Assembly: GCA_013180625.2 (NCBI GenBank)
Contig: SNVD02012237.1
Location: 186,001 to 250,000 of the forward strand
Reading direction: 5' to 3'
From: Boswellia sacra
Taxonomy: Eukaryota; Streptophyta; Magnoliopsida; Sapindales; Burseraceae
DNA: 64,000 nt
The notes under the pieces: model-generated
What the model was told of the DNA's origin: nothing
The model's database searches: none
What the model saw: the letters and a program-made list of their open reading frames with translations, nothing else
Program-made: the position numbers and the translations under genes
In this document: positions 35,400 through 47,463 of the stretch, one piece after another
Layout of the letters: each line of letters opens with the position of its first letter
Numbering within the stretch: the first letter of the stretch is position 1

Positions 35400-37799
35400 C
35401 AGTCATTTAAATATGAACTCTGTTATTTCTTTCCAAAATTTATATGAGTATCACACAAAATAGAGTTCCTAATCATAACAACACCATTTCATTGTATATA
35501 GATACATTCAAAAATCAAAAGAATTCCTACAGTATGGCTATGATAATCTAGACAATGGTTTGTGGTTGCCAAGAGAACTCTGTCGGTAATGCCAAAAGTC
35601 CTCCATCCATAGTTCAATCTATTGATCACCTGAGGCACACAACAACTTTAATGAGTAAAACTCAGTAAGTAAGCTAAGTGAATAAACCGAAATAAACAAT
35701 GACAATAGAATTCAGTCCACAGTATGAAACTATCCATTTCTAACTACACAAGTATTAGCTAACTTATTAAAGAAGGAATGCCCCAGAGTTCACTTCAGTT
35801 ACATTTGCGCGGGAGTCTAAACCTCTGTAGGTCGATTCAATCTTACATAAGTGAGTTCACATTTCTCCACTCATCGCCTTTTCATGTACAATCACAATCA
35901 CATAATGAGGAAGCTTTCACAGTATCGATTACAGTCACCTAGGGGAAAAGGCTCTCTAATCAAGGTAGGACTTTTCATTTTATAGTCAGTTCCCATATAA
36001 TAGCTTAAGGCTAGTCTGACAATCCGGGTGATACCAGGCCTATGCTACCGAATCTCGTCTAGACAAACACATGGTCTAGACCTCCCCTCAAGCCATGGGA
36101 CAGTACGAAAACATTTAGATGCCTACACTTGAAAGAGCTCGAGGCTAGTCTGACAATCTGGGTGATACCGGGACGATGCTATCGAATCTCGTCTAGAGAA
36201 ACACATGGTCCAGACCTCTCCTCAAGCTATGAGAGCTAAACTTCCTAGGTCTTGCCATGCTAATCATGTTTCACCATTCATAACCAGTCACACATAAAAG
36301 AAGCTCGATATCAGCCTTCTAGAACAGTCACAATATCTTACATTCAAGCATCAAGGTGCTAGCAATTAACAGTGTTACAATCCGCAAAATTACATACATA
36401 CATACACAATTTATTGTGGCCTCAAAATAGTTAGCTTACTTACCTTGTACAGCTTCTTTTCGATGCTTGTGATTGACCTAAAATAAAACAAAAATCTCTC
36501 TTTAGGTCACCATACACTTGTAAAACATTTCCCCTTTTTGGCTCTATTTCTATACTTACTTTGACAAACAATTGTCTACTTTCAAAATTCACACAACTGG
36601 GTAGACATCTTTTACACACATACCTCATGTCTCCTTAAAATTTTTAGAGCCAATTGGGGTCATTTGGCCACCCAAAATAATCAAATTCGTTACCTCAACA
36701 ATTTTGCCATTGCATTTGTTTCACTAAACAGTACACACTTAAAAATTTGTAGGAATTGTAATCCTACTCAATTGGCTATAAAAATTTACAAGCTAGTATA
36801 TAACATATATATATACCTCCATACCAAAAATCATGGCTTTTAAAGGGGTTTATGTCATTCAAACCCAATTATTTCTAACTGCCCTGTTTTGGAAACTAAA
36901 AATTCCAGTTTTAACAAGCCAACTTTAAAAATTCATACAAAGCTTCAATCTCATTGAAAATTTATAGTCTCATATCTGACACATAAAAGGACTTGTATAC
37001 CAAAAATCAGGTAATTCTATGAAGATTTGGACCTTCAACAAAATTTGGTTTCCCCTGCTCTGTTCTAAGATAGAGGAAATGTGCAATTCCATACAAGAAG
37101 TTCAAAAATTCACTACAATTCACACACTTTGAATTTTTAAGTGATTCCAATTTCTATAAACTCTTGGACATGTCTATTTTTATTACTAAAAATTTCAGAA
37201 CAAGAAAATGTCCCCCTAACTTTTGGGAATTTTTGGAACATACACTGCTCAGTGTAAACAAAAATTTTCAGAATTTAAACCAAACTCTTATTTCTAGCTT
37301 ATATCCTCATCCACAAACTTAGATACCTTCAAGTCTCATTCAAATTCACATCTCCATAGAATTTCTAGCATACAAAATAACAGTTCTCATACTCACATCG
37401 CTACACAAGGAATTTCTTTAAATTAAATATACAATAATACAAACAATTCTAATGAGAGAATTGGTTCTTACCTTCTCCCTCCTTTTTTCTCCCTTTTCTT
37501 CCCTTGATTCTTTGACAATTTGTGTGAAAATTTTTGAGAGAGTAAAGAGCTGGGAACGTGTAAGCAAAGAGAGAAATGAAAGAATTCTAGAACTCCTCCC
37601 ATTTTATAGACAAATATTATGCTAAATTTTCATTTAGTCTTTCTCTCCTCTTTTATAACGATTAAACCCAATACTCTTTCAATTAAGCCCCTCATTCTTT
37701 CATTTATTACATTACAATTCAAATACATTACATATACATTAATACATATGTAACCATAACACTTGCTATAATGTACGCTACAAAATTTAGGATATTACA
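35400..37799 (-). repeat. Ty3/gypsy-type LTR or LTR-derived repeat, - strand
   Basis: Read on the - strand it starts TGTAATATCCTAAATTTTG near 37,797 and continues into a pyrimidine-rich, TATA-containing leader. It is the same family as the + strand copy at 58,875-61,300. Two copies of a block with GCTAGTCTGACAATC and ACACATGGTC lie at 36,000-36,110 and 36,130-36,235. No coding sequence was recognised. Boundaries are approximate. Confidence 0.55.
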
Positions 37800-38268
37800 T
37801 TCTTCACGCCTTGGCCTGTGGGCTAACAATAACAAAATCGTGCGGGTAATAGAGGGTGTCGCTTGAGGCCCCGTTCCCCAAAGCGGACAATATTGACTGT
37901 TGTGCGATCGAAGACAACCGTAAGGTCCCATACAGATAATAAATAGGTGTCCTATAAGGCCCTTGTTCCCCAAATGGGTGAGGGACCGGTTGTTACAATA
38001 AAACAACTTGACCGAATGGTACTCATGATGAAATTTGGGAGCCATTGTGGTGGAGGTCCCAGGTTTGAGTGGGGGACGCATCCTGGGCCTATAGGCTAAC
38101 AAGAACAAAACCGTGCAGGTAATAGATGGTGTCCCTTGAGGCCCCGTTCCCTTAAGTGAACAATACTGACTGTTGTGCGATCGAAGACAACCGTAAGGTT
38201 CCACGCGGGTAATAAAGAGATGTCCTATAAAGCCCTCGATCCCCAAATGGGCGGGGGACCGGTCTTTA
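37800..38268. repeat. Two-copy tandem repeat
   Basis: Copy 1 (about 37,805-37,995) and copy 2 (about 38,086-38,268) share GGCCCCGTTCCC, TGTTGTGCGATCGAAGACAA and CCCCAAATGGG in the same order. They are separated by a 90-bp unique spacer. The GC content is clearly higher than the surroundings. The ends touch a gypsy LTR-like repeat on one side and CACTA transposon sequence on the other. Confidence 0.7.
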
Positions 38269-38270
38269 CA

Positions 38271-38365
38271 AAGAAGATGTTGCTTGGGTTAGGCTAGGAG
38301 TTGATGGAACTATAGTTGACATCAATGGTTGAAATGATGATGAAGAGATGGATGATGAGGAATAA
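38271..38365 (+). pseudogene. Possible C-terminal tail of a CACTA TNPD transposase
   Basis: A short frame reads EDVAWVRLGVDGTIVDIN, then a TGA, then an acidic run (DDEEMDDEE) ending in TAA. This resembles the acidic C-terminus of En/Spm-type TNPD transposases and stands where that gene should end, just ahead of the Transposase_24-like gene. Everything upstream is replaced by the tandem repeat. Assigned by eye and tentative. Confidence 0.35.
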
Positions 38366-38553
38366 TAGTTTTTGTGATAAAGTTTACTTCTTGTAGGTAT
38401 ATCATGTTTCTTATGTATTAATGAAAGTTGTTTTTTGTTTTATCATTATTGGACGTTCATTTATTGTACATGCATCAAACATTTATCTATTTGTAATATA
38501 ATGTATCAATAGCACTTTAGTTTTCTAATGTTAGTGTCTTTTTGCAGCTTACT

Positions 38554-40470
38554 ATGGCACCAAAGAGACACAGGGATGACTCTATGGAAAGTGTACAACA
38601 AAGGGAGGTAGAATCTCGACATCAGTCATCTTCATCTTCCCAGTCTCAAATGAATATAGGAGACCAAGATTTGTATATAAATGATAATTCTTTCATATAA
38701 ATGTTTTACTTTATAATGTGAAACTAATTCTATATGATTAGGTGCATTATCACAAGCAAAAGGTCATGGAGCTGCTCGTGGTACTTCTGAATGGGGTTCA
38801 GGCCAGATTTTACATGCTGATTTCAACGACAAATGGCATCTAATTGGTCCGAATAAAGAGACGTTTACATCTCAACTTGGCATCATAGCCAGAAATGGAT
38901 CAATGGCTCCATTGACTTTTGCTAGTTGGCATGCCATGCCTGAGCACAAATTGAATGCAATTTCGGAAGAAGTGAAGGTATTTAATTTAATTAGCTGCTA
39001 AGTTGAAAAGTATTTAAGTTGTGTACAATAATCTCTATTATACTTTTTGTTATTGTAGGAGAATACAGATGATCCAGATGAGTATAGATCTCATTGTTTA
39101 AAAGCAATCGGAGTACTTTGGAGGGATTGGAAAGCTCGTGTTAAGAGAAACTTTTACAAGCCATATCCAATGGATGAGGCTCGTTTAGCATTTACCCCTC
39201 CAAAAATTACTGAAGAGCAATGGAAGATCTTAGTGGCTTATTGGAGCACCGAAAGAGCTCAAGTAAGTTATGAAAATGATTTTTAAGATAGTTGTTTTCT
39301 CAAAATATACTAAAATATTGCTATTTAATATTACAAAAACAAGTAGAGAGAAATAAGGCAAATCGTGCACACCAGTTTGCACTTCATAAGACTGGTCGCA
39401 CATCTTTTGCTAAAAAGAAAGAAGAGGTAAGTTTTAACCGCATTTAAAATTCGTATGAATTGTTAGAGATTTTGCATTGATAATTAATGCGTTATATTGG
39501 TAACTTACTTCCTTTGCATATATACACTAATATATTTTTCTTTATTTTTTGTGTTAAGATGTCAAAGAGTGGAGAAAAAACAAATCGCATAAGTGTATTT
39601 ATCAAGACTAGAACGAGAAGTGATGGAGATGTAGCAGACACTAAGAGTGTTGAAATAATTGTACTTTTTTAAATTAAATTATATGCTCTTACGATTTATG
39701 TTAAATTGGTTATACAATCCTTTTTTTATGCTTTCACTTACAGTTGTTTTCATCATTTTGCAGAGTCAACTAAAGGAAGGCATGTCCAGAATATCTATTG
39801 AGCAACAAACTGAAGCTGCAGCAGAGCGGGTATTTCAAGATGTATTAGGACGTGATCATCGTGGTTATGCCCGCACATATGGCCATGGTCCTTCTACAAC
39901 TGATGTCATAAGTCAATGTTTATCTCAACCTGTTGATGTGGAGAAATTGCATCAAGAATTACATGAAATACGGGTGGAGAACAAAGAATTGAAGGACTAC
40001 GATATGCAATTGTACAACTTTTTACAACAAAAATTTCCAGACATTGAAGAGCAGTTGCCACCACCTATACGACATCAGGTATTCACTTAACTTTCATTTA
40101 CTCTATATGTGGTTATTGAAAGAGTTGCTATCTAATTCATGAAGCTAGTGAGAGATTGATTTGATTGATGATTTTAATTGTGAATCAGATTGAGAACATG
40201 TAGTTGGTGAACTCGCCTTTGGCAATATAGTTGTCTTTGCTAACTATTTATCACAATACTATACGTAGGACATGGAGTCTAAACCCAACTGACAACATGA
40301 TTACTTTGTTTTTTTCCTAATAATTATAAGCTGTTGATGATTGAAACTATTTAGAATTATAAGTATTTCTAAATCTTCCAAAATATCTTAGGCTCCGGTT
40401 CCAGATGCTTCAAGTGCACATCGAAATAGTGCCAACATTGACTTTGCAACAACAAATGATGAGGAGAATT

Positions 40471-40472
<2 letters not shown>
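38554..40472 (+). CDS. Transposase_24-like (Ptta/En/Spm) protein of a CACTA element
   Basis: Seven exon-like blocks. The first starts ATG 38,554 (MAPKRHRDDSM). The others are 38742-38977, 39059-39262, 39349-39426, 39559-39660, 39764-40078 and 40392-40472, all joined by GT-AG introns in phase 0 with open frames. The first junction is unresolved, because the evident donor at 38,673 gives the wrong phase. Diagnostic parts are the N-terminal WHLIGPNKETFTSQLG and a tryptophan-containing LWRDWKARVKRNFY. Then come RNKANRAHQFALHKTGRTSF, matching the Transposase_24 signature K.NR.....HTGG..SF, and a C-terminal coiled coil (KLHQELHEIRVENKEL). In En/Spm elements such proteins bind subterminal repeats. 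About 337 residues are covered by exons 2-7. Good preservation is notable in an otherwise truncated element. Confidence 0.75.

Positions 40473-40524
<52 letters not shown>
40473..40524. repeat. AT microsatellite
   Basis: Twenty-six AT units starting right after the stop codon of the Transposase_24-like gene. Confidence 0.95.
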
Positions 40525-40527
<3 letters not shown>

Positions 40528-40929
40528 GTTATTTATCATTTCTATGTAAATAAATCAATTTAAGACATATAGCTTTCACTTGAACTTTTCTAATAAACTT
40601 ATGAATAGTTAAGTACTAATTATTGCATTTTATTTGTGCAGGTTTTTTTGACATGAAGACTTGATTGGAATAAGACTTTTTGACTTATTTTAGACTTCTG
40701 CACTTAGTGGAAACAAAATTAGTACAACTCTTTTTCTTTCATGCTTGCGAATGTATGCGAATATATTCTTTTATTGCTTCATGTTATTGATTGGAATAAG
40801 ACTTATAAATCTTTTATGTGTTATGCCCATATCAATTTATTTGTTTCACGTTATTATATGCAATGAATTGCTTGAAAACGAAAACATGTTTCAAAAAAAT
40901 TTGATTATAAAAACGGATTACCCAAACGG

Positions 40930-41345
40930 CCAAAAAAATAGAAGCTGCACTTTTTACGGCGGGCAACAAACCGCTGTAAATAAGGCACACGACAGCACCT
41001 TGAACCATTTACAGTGGTCCCATAAACCGCGGCAAACTTTTTTATGGTAGGCTATAAAACCATCGTAAATAATTGCATTTCATCATACACAACCATTTAC
41101 GACGGGCTATTAGACTGCAGCAAACACTCTTTTACAGCGGGTAGTAAAACTGTCGTAAATAAATCCACTCGTCAACCATTTACGATAGTCTCTCAGACGG
41201 CGATTAACACCCTTTTACGGCGGGCTAAAACCGCGGTAAATGTCAAAATGCCTTTCACTGTGCCACTTTATACGGCGAGCTAAAACTACCGTTGAACCAC
41301 CGTAAAAGACCTTTTACCGCAGTTTTGGCCCGCTGTAAAAGGTCA
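40930..41345. repeat. CACTA subterminal repeat array
   Basis: Repeated pairs of TTTACGGCGGGC-like and AAACCGCGGTAAA-like sequences, facing each other, recur about every 70 bp up to the element's right end. They are the likely binding sites of TNPA-type proteins. Short open frames across this array are artefacts. Confidence 0.7.
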
Positions 41346-41359
41346 GTTTTCTTGTAGTG

Positions 41360-41571
41360 AGACAATTTTGGCATATATGAAACAAAAAGACTTTAGGTGT
41401 TGGTCAAGACTGTTACTAAATTTTATATCGGAATACAATTATAGGATATTTTATGGGTATCAAGCACATTGAGAGATAATTGAAGTTTAGCCATTCACTT
41501 GAAGACACAAATCATCAAACAAAAGGTCTCATTTTATATTTAACAAATATTAAATTAAAAAGTATGGTACA
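41360..41571. other. Short flank between the CACTA end and SAUR relic 1
   Basis: Nothing recognised. Confidence 0.4.
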
Positions 41572-42050
41572 TCAAAACTGCACAAGTACCACAAGGGCTG
41601 ACAAGGTGAGTGTTGTGTAATGATTTATTAAATAGCTACAAATAAGTGTTTGTTGATGTTGTTGTTGTGAAGCATGGGTAGATGAAGCTAAAAAATGACA
41701 TGTTGTGATGAGGGAAGTTAACAAAGCCTGCTCTGCATCCTCTGACATGCGTCTTCTGAGCAATGGCATGACATACTTGAGAAAGGTATTATCACACAGT
41801 AATGTGATAGGTCTGTCAGTTGGAAGTCCAAAGTCATCCTCGGACAATCTGAAGAGCTCCGTGAAGACATTATTGGCGAGGTATTGGAGTGGAACTGTGA
41901 ACCATGTTTCGTCAATTGTACACATAACAAAATGGCCTTTATTGGTAGTTTACAAGTTTTGGTCAGCACCACTTCTGGAAACGAGTTATTCTGGCCTTTC
42001 ATTGCTGTCATTTTCTACCACTTCCTGCCTAATTGAATGGGATTATGTGA
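41572..42050 (-). pseudogene. SAUR (small auxin-up RNA) pseudogene 1
   Basis: The - strand carries the SAUR core: KGHFV, then FTVPLQYLANNVFTELFRLS, DDFGLP, and PITLLCDNTFLKYVMPLLRR, ending near LICSYL as in intact SAUR proteins. The upstream part GRKW is followed by TAG where the family has Gln. KMTAMKGQNNSFP lies in a different frame from the core, and a TAA precedes TTNKGHF. So at least one stop and one frameshift block the N-terminal half, while 41,572-41,925 remains open. Functional SAURs are short auxin-responsive regulators of cell expansion. This copy is not expected to make one. Confidence 0.8.
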
Positions 42051-43232
42051 GCTGATCATCATTATAGAGTGATGATTTTGAAACTGGAATAAAATTAAAG
42101 GTCGAGAAAAATGTTTTCTTGGTTAAGTTCTTGTGTTGTGGAAGGCAATATGAGTTTAATCATATATATAGAAAGATGAGATGAGCTAAGACAGGTCGCA
42201 TACCGTATTGTTTTCCTTGTTCTAGGTTGGTGCGAGGCATGGCCATGTAATCCTCGAAGCAAAGAGATGGTGGACTGGTGGATATTGTTTGGTTTGTGAT
42301 AAGAATCATAAAATCAGTGTAGGGCGCTCCAGTAACTTGTGAATTAGTTATGGATTTGTCTTGTGCTAGCAGCAGAGATATGCATCAACAATTTGGACTA
42401 CTTAAAACTAACTGAAAATGAATTTAATCTACCATACAAGCTAGAACGGTTAAAAGAAATAAATAAACAAAAAGGAATATTTGCGGACTCATATAGGATT
42501 TGTATACTTTCTATGCCATCTAATATTCTTAACATACAAATTTATGACGCAACTTTGGAATTGTATGAGTTCCTTCCGGTCGGTTATGGAATCTTTCATT
42601 CTCGTTAAAATCTATTGCCAGGCTATGGTAGCTAGGCCTACATAATCTATCAACCTATTTAAAATATATTAAGCATCGATATTAAAGGTAGTGCACAACC
42701 TTAACAAGAAAAAAATGAAGTTTTTGTCAAACTATGTTACTTGACAATATCAAAGTTTGGAAATAGCTACGAAGTTACAGGTACAATAATGACCACAACA
42801 AGATTCCAGCAATCGATGCTGTGGTTTTAAGCTTACTTTGTAATAAGTTCAAACTAGAAGATTTGATGAATCAATTAGTGAATATGGTAGAACATTATAA
42901 AAGAACATGACAAATTTACATGGCAATCTATATCCCCTTGCCTCAGCAATATTTTCATGATGTTGGCGTTATTATACATGGTAATATGCAAACAATGGCT
43001 GTCTATTGAGACAGTTGTCTTGTTTTTAGTTTGTTAAGTTGTGTAAACATTTTGCTGTTGGTCTAGCTTTCTTCCTTAACCAATAAGAAGTTGAAACTCT
43101 AACTATAAGGTACTGACCAATGATCTCAGGTACACATTTTGCATACACTTTGAAACTTGTCAACCATTTTTGAGTACTCTCTAGTGTCTCTGTTTCAATA
43201 AAGGTTCTACCTAATGTCGCTGGTGAAACTAT
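42051..43232. other. Intergenic DNA without recognised gene
   Basis: An 81-codon frame (42,363-42,608) has ordinary composition but no recognised motif. About 43,105-43,170 repeats a segment also found at 34,850-34,915. Nothing else is supported. Confidence 0.4.
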
Positions 43233-43480
43233 CACTACAAGGAGGGTGGGCTTATACTGCACCCATTTGAGGCGGTTTTTAAAAACCAAAGTAAAAGGCC
43301 CAGACACAAAGATTTTAACTGCGGTTTTGGAACCGCTGTTTAAGTGGCGAAAAAACCCCAAATTAATTTTACCCTAACAGCGGGAAATTAACCTCCATTT
43401 CTTTGAATTTCCCTCTCATCTCTCTCACATCTTCCCTGCTTTGACCCCGTTTCATTTGTCATGCTAATCAATTATTTTCT
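43233..43480 (+). mobile_element. Possible CACTA left terminus
   Basis: CACTACAAGGAGGG at 43,233 is followed by GCGG/CCGC inverted motifs (GAGGCGGTTTTTAAAAACC, TGCGGTTTTGGAACCGC) and then a pyrimidine-rich leader-like stretch (TCTCTCACATC). This is the usual left-end architecture of a CACTA element. A TTTTTGTAGTG at 43,744-43,754 could be a right end, but the flanking triplets TAT and AAC do not match. Its extent is unknown. Confidence 0.45.
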
Positions 43481-46400
43481 TCCGATCTGTTCGCCAAGCT
43501 GCTAATCGATTGCCAGTGGGAAATCGATTATTTCTTTGGAGTTACCTTCTCTTTGCCAAGTTGTTTGCCTATTTTGGAGCTGCATTCTCTTCGCCAAGCC
43601 GAGCATCATCAAGAGTAGGAGTGCGACTGGACCAACTCCTCTATTAAGAACCAGCTGCTAAGAGAAAGAAAGAAGACGTCCAGTTTTAGTCGGTTTTTGA
43701 GGTAGGCTAATTTGGCACGATTTAATTTGGTTTCCAATTTTAGTTTTTGTAGTGAACTTTCTAAATTTTTTCCTTTCTCTATTCAATTTCTGTTTTCGAT
43801 TCCTTTGATTCTGGACATCACTTTTCTTCCCTGATTCTGCTTTGGGGGAGCAAGTATAGTGCACAGGTAATCCTTCTCAGAATCCTTTTGATGATCTGTT
43901 TGTTTGCTAAGAAAATTGATGAAAAAGTGAACACTTATTTTATTATTTTATTATTTTATACCTATTATTGATCCTGTTATGAATGGAATGGTTTTGACGG
44001 GTGTAGATGCCATTGCCAAACTGATTTCACTCTATTTTATTATTTTATTCTATGTATAAAATGGATGCATGTCATTTGATTGTATTTGAATATCATAGAA
44101 CCTAAACCTTTTCAAGCGGTTGTAACAACCCACGCAAATTTATGGTCCTAAAGGTAAATTAATGATTTTTTTTTAAATATGAGGTGTAATTATGAAAACC
44201 ACAATTTTGGACTTACTTGTATTTGAATGGAACTAGAAATTTTGTTGATTGTCCATTATGGTTTTAATTTTGAATTTAACTTTCTCAAATCATCCTCTAA
44301 TTTTGTTTGTCAGGGGATATTGTTTGTAATGAAAAGTTATTGTTAAGGAAACTAACAATGCTATAGCTTTTAAAGCTTTAGAAATATGATCTTGGGGAAT
44401 TGACTATATAATGATCATTTATGATAATTATGGATCAGTTAGTTATGTTTGTTTTTAATGTTCCCCTGCACTTTTCTCTTGTCCAAAGCTCTCGAAGGGA
44501 TCAAATTTTGTGGAATAATTTGGCTACCAGCATAGTTTCTCTTGATTTGATGTTTCTTGAAGACTAAGTTTGTATAGGGCCAATGAACTCTTTGTGGTTC
44601 TGGAACGCAGGATATGCTTGTCAATGTATGCTTTTCTTGAAATTATTCTGTAACTTTGGTTCGCGAAATAGAGATAAAATCAATAATTGTGAAGATTTGA
44701 TTCCCTAATTTACAGATGTCTATTTAGAGCTAAAAGCTTCCTTCATCGCTCGGCCTCTCGAACGTTACATTTCTTGATCATTGACAGCTACTTAGGCAAG
44801 TGTTTTCACCTAGGCCTTTTAGGTGCATGCAGATTCTCTTTACTGATCTATTTAGGTTTGTAAGAGTGTCATTGTCATTCCCTCCATCACTACTTTCCTT
44901 GCCTATTGCCATTACCAAGTTTAGCTTTTCTTCTTACAAGCTCCTCAAAGCTCTTCGAGCTTTAGATTAGAAACCATTAATTACATAAGGATGATGAAAT
45001 AGATATCATTACCTGATATGGGAGTTTTCACTTCTTTCAGCCAAAAACACAGAATTACCAAACTCCTCAGCCTGACAGACTTCCATATTAAAGGTTTTGT
45101 CAGTTTCAGTTGCTTATCAGTAAAGCAAGTTTCTTTTTTAATATATGTTCTTGTGAGCATCATGTGTGCATGTCCATGTGCATGTGTTTTTCCCAGTCAA
45201 GTAAATAGTTTAATCTTTTGCACTGAAAAGTTCTTCTGCTGTACTATTTAGATCATCAAAGTGATCTCATGCTGTGGTACTCTGTAATGGTAAAATGATT
45301 CTTGTTTGTAGTTTTTACCTGCCTCTTCCTACAGGTAAAGTCAACTTCTTGTGGAACTTGTAATTCCTTATTACAATTTTACAACTGTTTCTAAATGCTG
45401 TGAAATATAAGCAGAACAAAGACAGTATATAGTCTTATAAATCTCTTATTCTAACGCAATATGAAGTATTTAATGGATTTTCCTCTTTTGTTTTAGATTA
45501 CCATTGCGATAATGATAATAATTGTGACAATAATGATGATAAAAATACCAGTATTAAAATAAATGAAGCAATAATTTTGCCAAACATAGGTTTTTCTTTT
45601 TGTTTCGTTCCCTCTTTGGCATGTTCGACTATGATAATTATTGTTGTTTCTTGAATCCCAAGAATATAATAGCTTGTGTTCCTTACTTCCCACTTGCTTC
45701 GGTAAACTGTATAGTGTTTAAAATTTTGTTCTATATTGTGCAGAGGGAAGCAACCTTGATTGGTGAACTTTTTCACCTGTTGGAAACAATGTGAAGGAAG
45801 GACTTGAAATCACATGCATTCGAGGTGACTGTTTACTACCTGAATATGTAATTTAGTTAGTTTGATTATTGCTGTAAGATCAACTCTTACTTTATATATC
45901 AAGTTTCAAGTTCAATACATTACTGAAAAAGACTATTATCAACAATAGATCCAAGGATTTGTCTTTTCTTGTTGGCTACCCCCATTCTTCCTCATAAATA
46001 TTTTGTTAACAAAATAACCCAATTTTGTTCAAAATTGTTATTGTTTGAGGTCCTGCTGTGTCTTTTTCCAACTTTATATACAACTTTGATTGATATAGTG
46101 ATTGTTGTTATGGTTTCCATTCTAGTTCTACTACTGCCATTTTTGAAGCTACAGAAATTGTCTGAGAACCTATATACACCAGTGAAGAAACTGAGCTACC
46201 ATTTAATTATTAGTCATCTCTAGTCAAAATATTATGTTAATTATTAGTCAGAATTTAATATTATCTTGCTTAACTGGTATAGTTTCAACCGCACTAACCA
46301 GTAATGAAGTGAAAGTTGATAAGTAAAATGAATACTCGTAATTTCGGCCATGCCTGCCATTCCTTTCTAAATATTTTACTGCTTTGCAATTTACACAAAC

Positions 46401-46509
46401 ATGTTTGTAATCTCTAAGATTCACATAAACATGCAATGTAATTGTTGTAAGCATTTGCAAAACTAAGATTGACTATTTGTCAGTAGCTGCAAAGAAGGGA
46501 CTTTTCTCC
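43481..46509. other. Non-coding region, possibly transposon-derived
   Basis: AT-rich with scattered polypyrimidine tracts and no frame longer than about 90 codons. It may include 5' non-coding DNA of the CACTA element beginning at 43,233. No protein family was recognised. Confidence 0.35.
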
Positions 46510-46900
46510 TGCATTACCCCTGAAGGGTAGCACATGGTTTGCAATGAGCGCTAGCAATATAACTGAGAAAATTTTTCCCTGAGCCTTTCTATACTCCATG
46601 CATGATTAAAGAGACAATGTAATCCATGAAAACTCCATCACATGGCAACATTATAGGACACTTGATAGTCTAAACTCCTCTTCCGACATCTTTAAGAGCT
46701 CAAAGAAGATGTTGTTGTTGAGATAAATTAAGGGAAACCCAAACCGTTTCTGATCAGTTGTATACACCATAAAATGGCCTTTTTGGCTATTGGTGTTGTA
46801 CTAGAACTATCTGTATCCACTTCTCCCTTGTTTTTTGGCAAAGATATTCTTCTTGTACCGATGGCAGCCATCTTCTACCACTTCTTGACCAGTGTTATGG
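46510..46900 (-). pseudogene. SAUR pseudogene 2
   Basis: The - strand reads KKW, a TAG, then KMAAIGTRRIS in one frame. In a second frame it has KGHFMVYTTDQKRFGFPLIY, then NNNIFFELLKMSEEEFRLSS. After another shift it has PIMLPCDGVFMDYIVSLIM. The order and motifs are those of SAUR proteins and are closer to the family consensus than relic 1. At least one stop and two frameshifts disable it. Its layout matches the copy at 41.6-42.0 kb, so both derive from a former SAUR tandem array. The gypsy-like element at 46,978 inserted just upstream of its start. Confidence 0.8.
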
Positions 46901-46977
46901 GATTATTGGGACTAACCATGATGCCTTACTCTATATCTGAGATGTCGATGACTTCAAATAGTAAGTGTAAATGATAT

Positions 46978-47463
46978 TAATGTAGAACCCATTAGATTAT
47001 AATTAGGGATAAAATTAGGGATTTTAATTTGATTTTAGGGATTTTAACTATTATTAGGGATTTTGACCTCCTAAATTAGGAAATCTCCTAATTGGGTTAC
47101 TTTCCTAATTAATAATTTCTTATATTTCGTACTATTGACTTTTGAAATTTTCTAATTAAATTAAGATTGAGATTCTATTTCTTAAGGAGTTTTATTTTCT
47201 AGTTAAATTAAGATTGGGATACTATTTCCTAATGAGATTTTATTTCCTAGTAGATCTATATTTTAAAGTCCTATAAATATGAGCATTTAGTTATGTTATT
47301 TTCATACTTTGTTATTATTGATTTTTGATCTTTTAGTAAAAATATTATTTTCTATCTTAAATTTTACTCTATCTCTCCCCCAAATTTCTTCTATTGATTC
47401 TCTCATTTCCTTTGTCTACATCTCCCTGCCTTTCTTTTAACTTGAGAAACTCATTCTGCATCA
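46978..47463 (+). repeat. 5' LTR of the Ty3/gypsy-like element
   Basis: Begins TAATGTAGAACCC (the expected TG has become TA) and ends GCATCA. It matches 50,596-51,079 throughout. GATAT precedes it at 46,973-46,977. Confidence 0.88.

Larger units (their letters stand above)
38271..41359 (+). mobile_element. CACTA (En/Spm) transposon, right part
   Basis: The right terminus reads TTTTCTTGTAGTG at 41,347-41,359, the complement of CACTACAAGAAAA. Inside it lies an array of GCGG/CCGC repeats (40,930-41,345) typical of CACTA subterminal regions. A Transposase_24-like gene occupies 38,554-40,472. No matching left terminus was found, so the element appears truncated near 38,270. Confidence 0.7.

Noticed and set aside
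37728..38246. 172-codon - strand open frame
   Set aside because: It spans the two-copy tandem repeat and its internal repetition mirrors the DNA repeat; no protein family fits.
42363..42608. 81-codon open frame
   Set aside because: No motif, no splice partner and no neighbour context.
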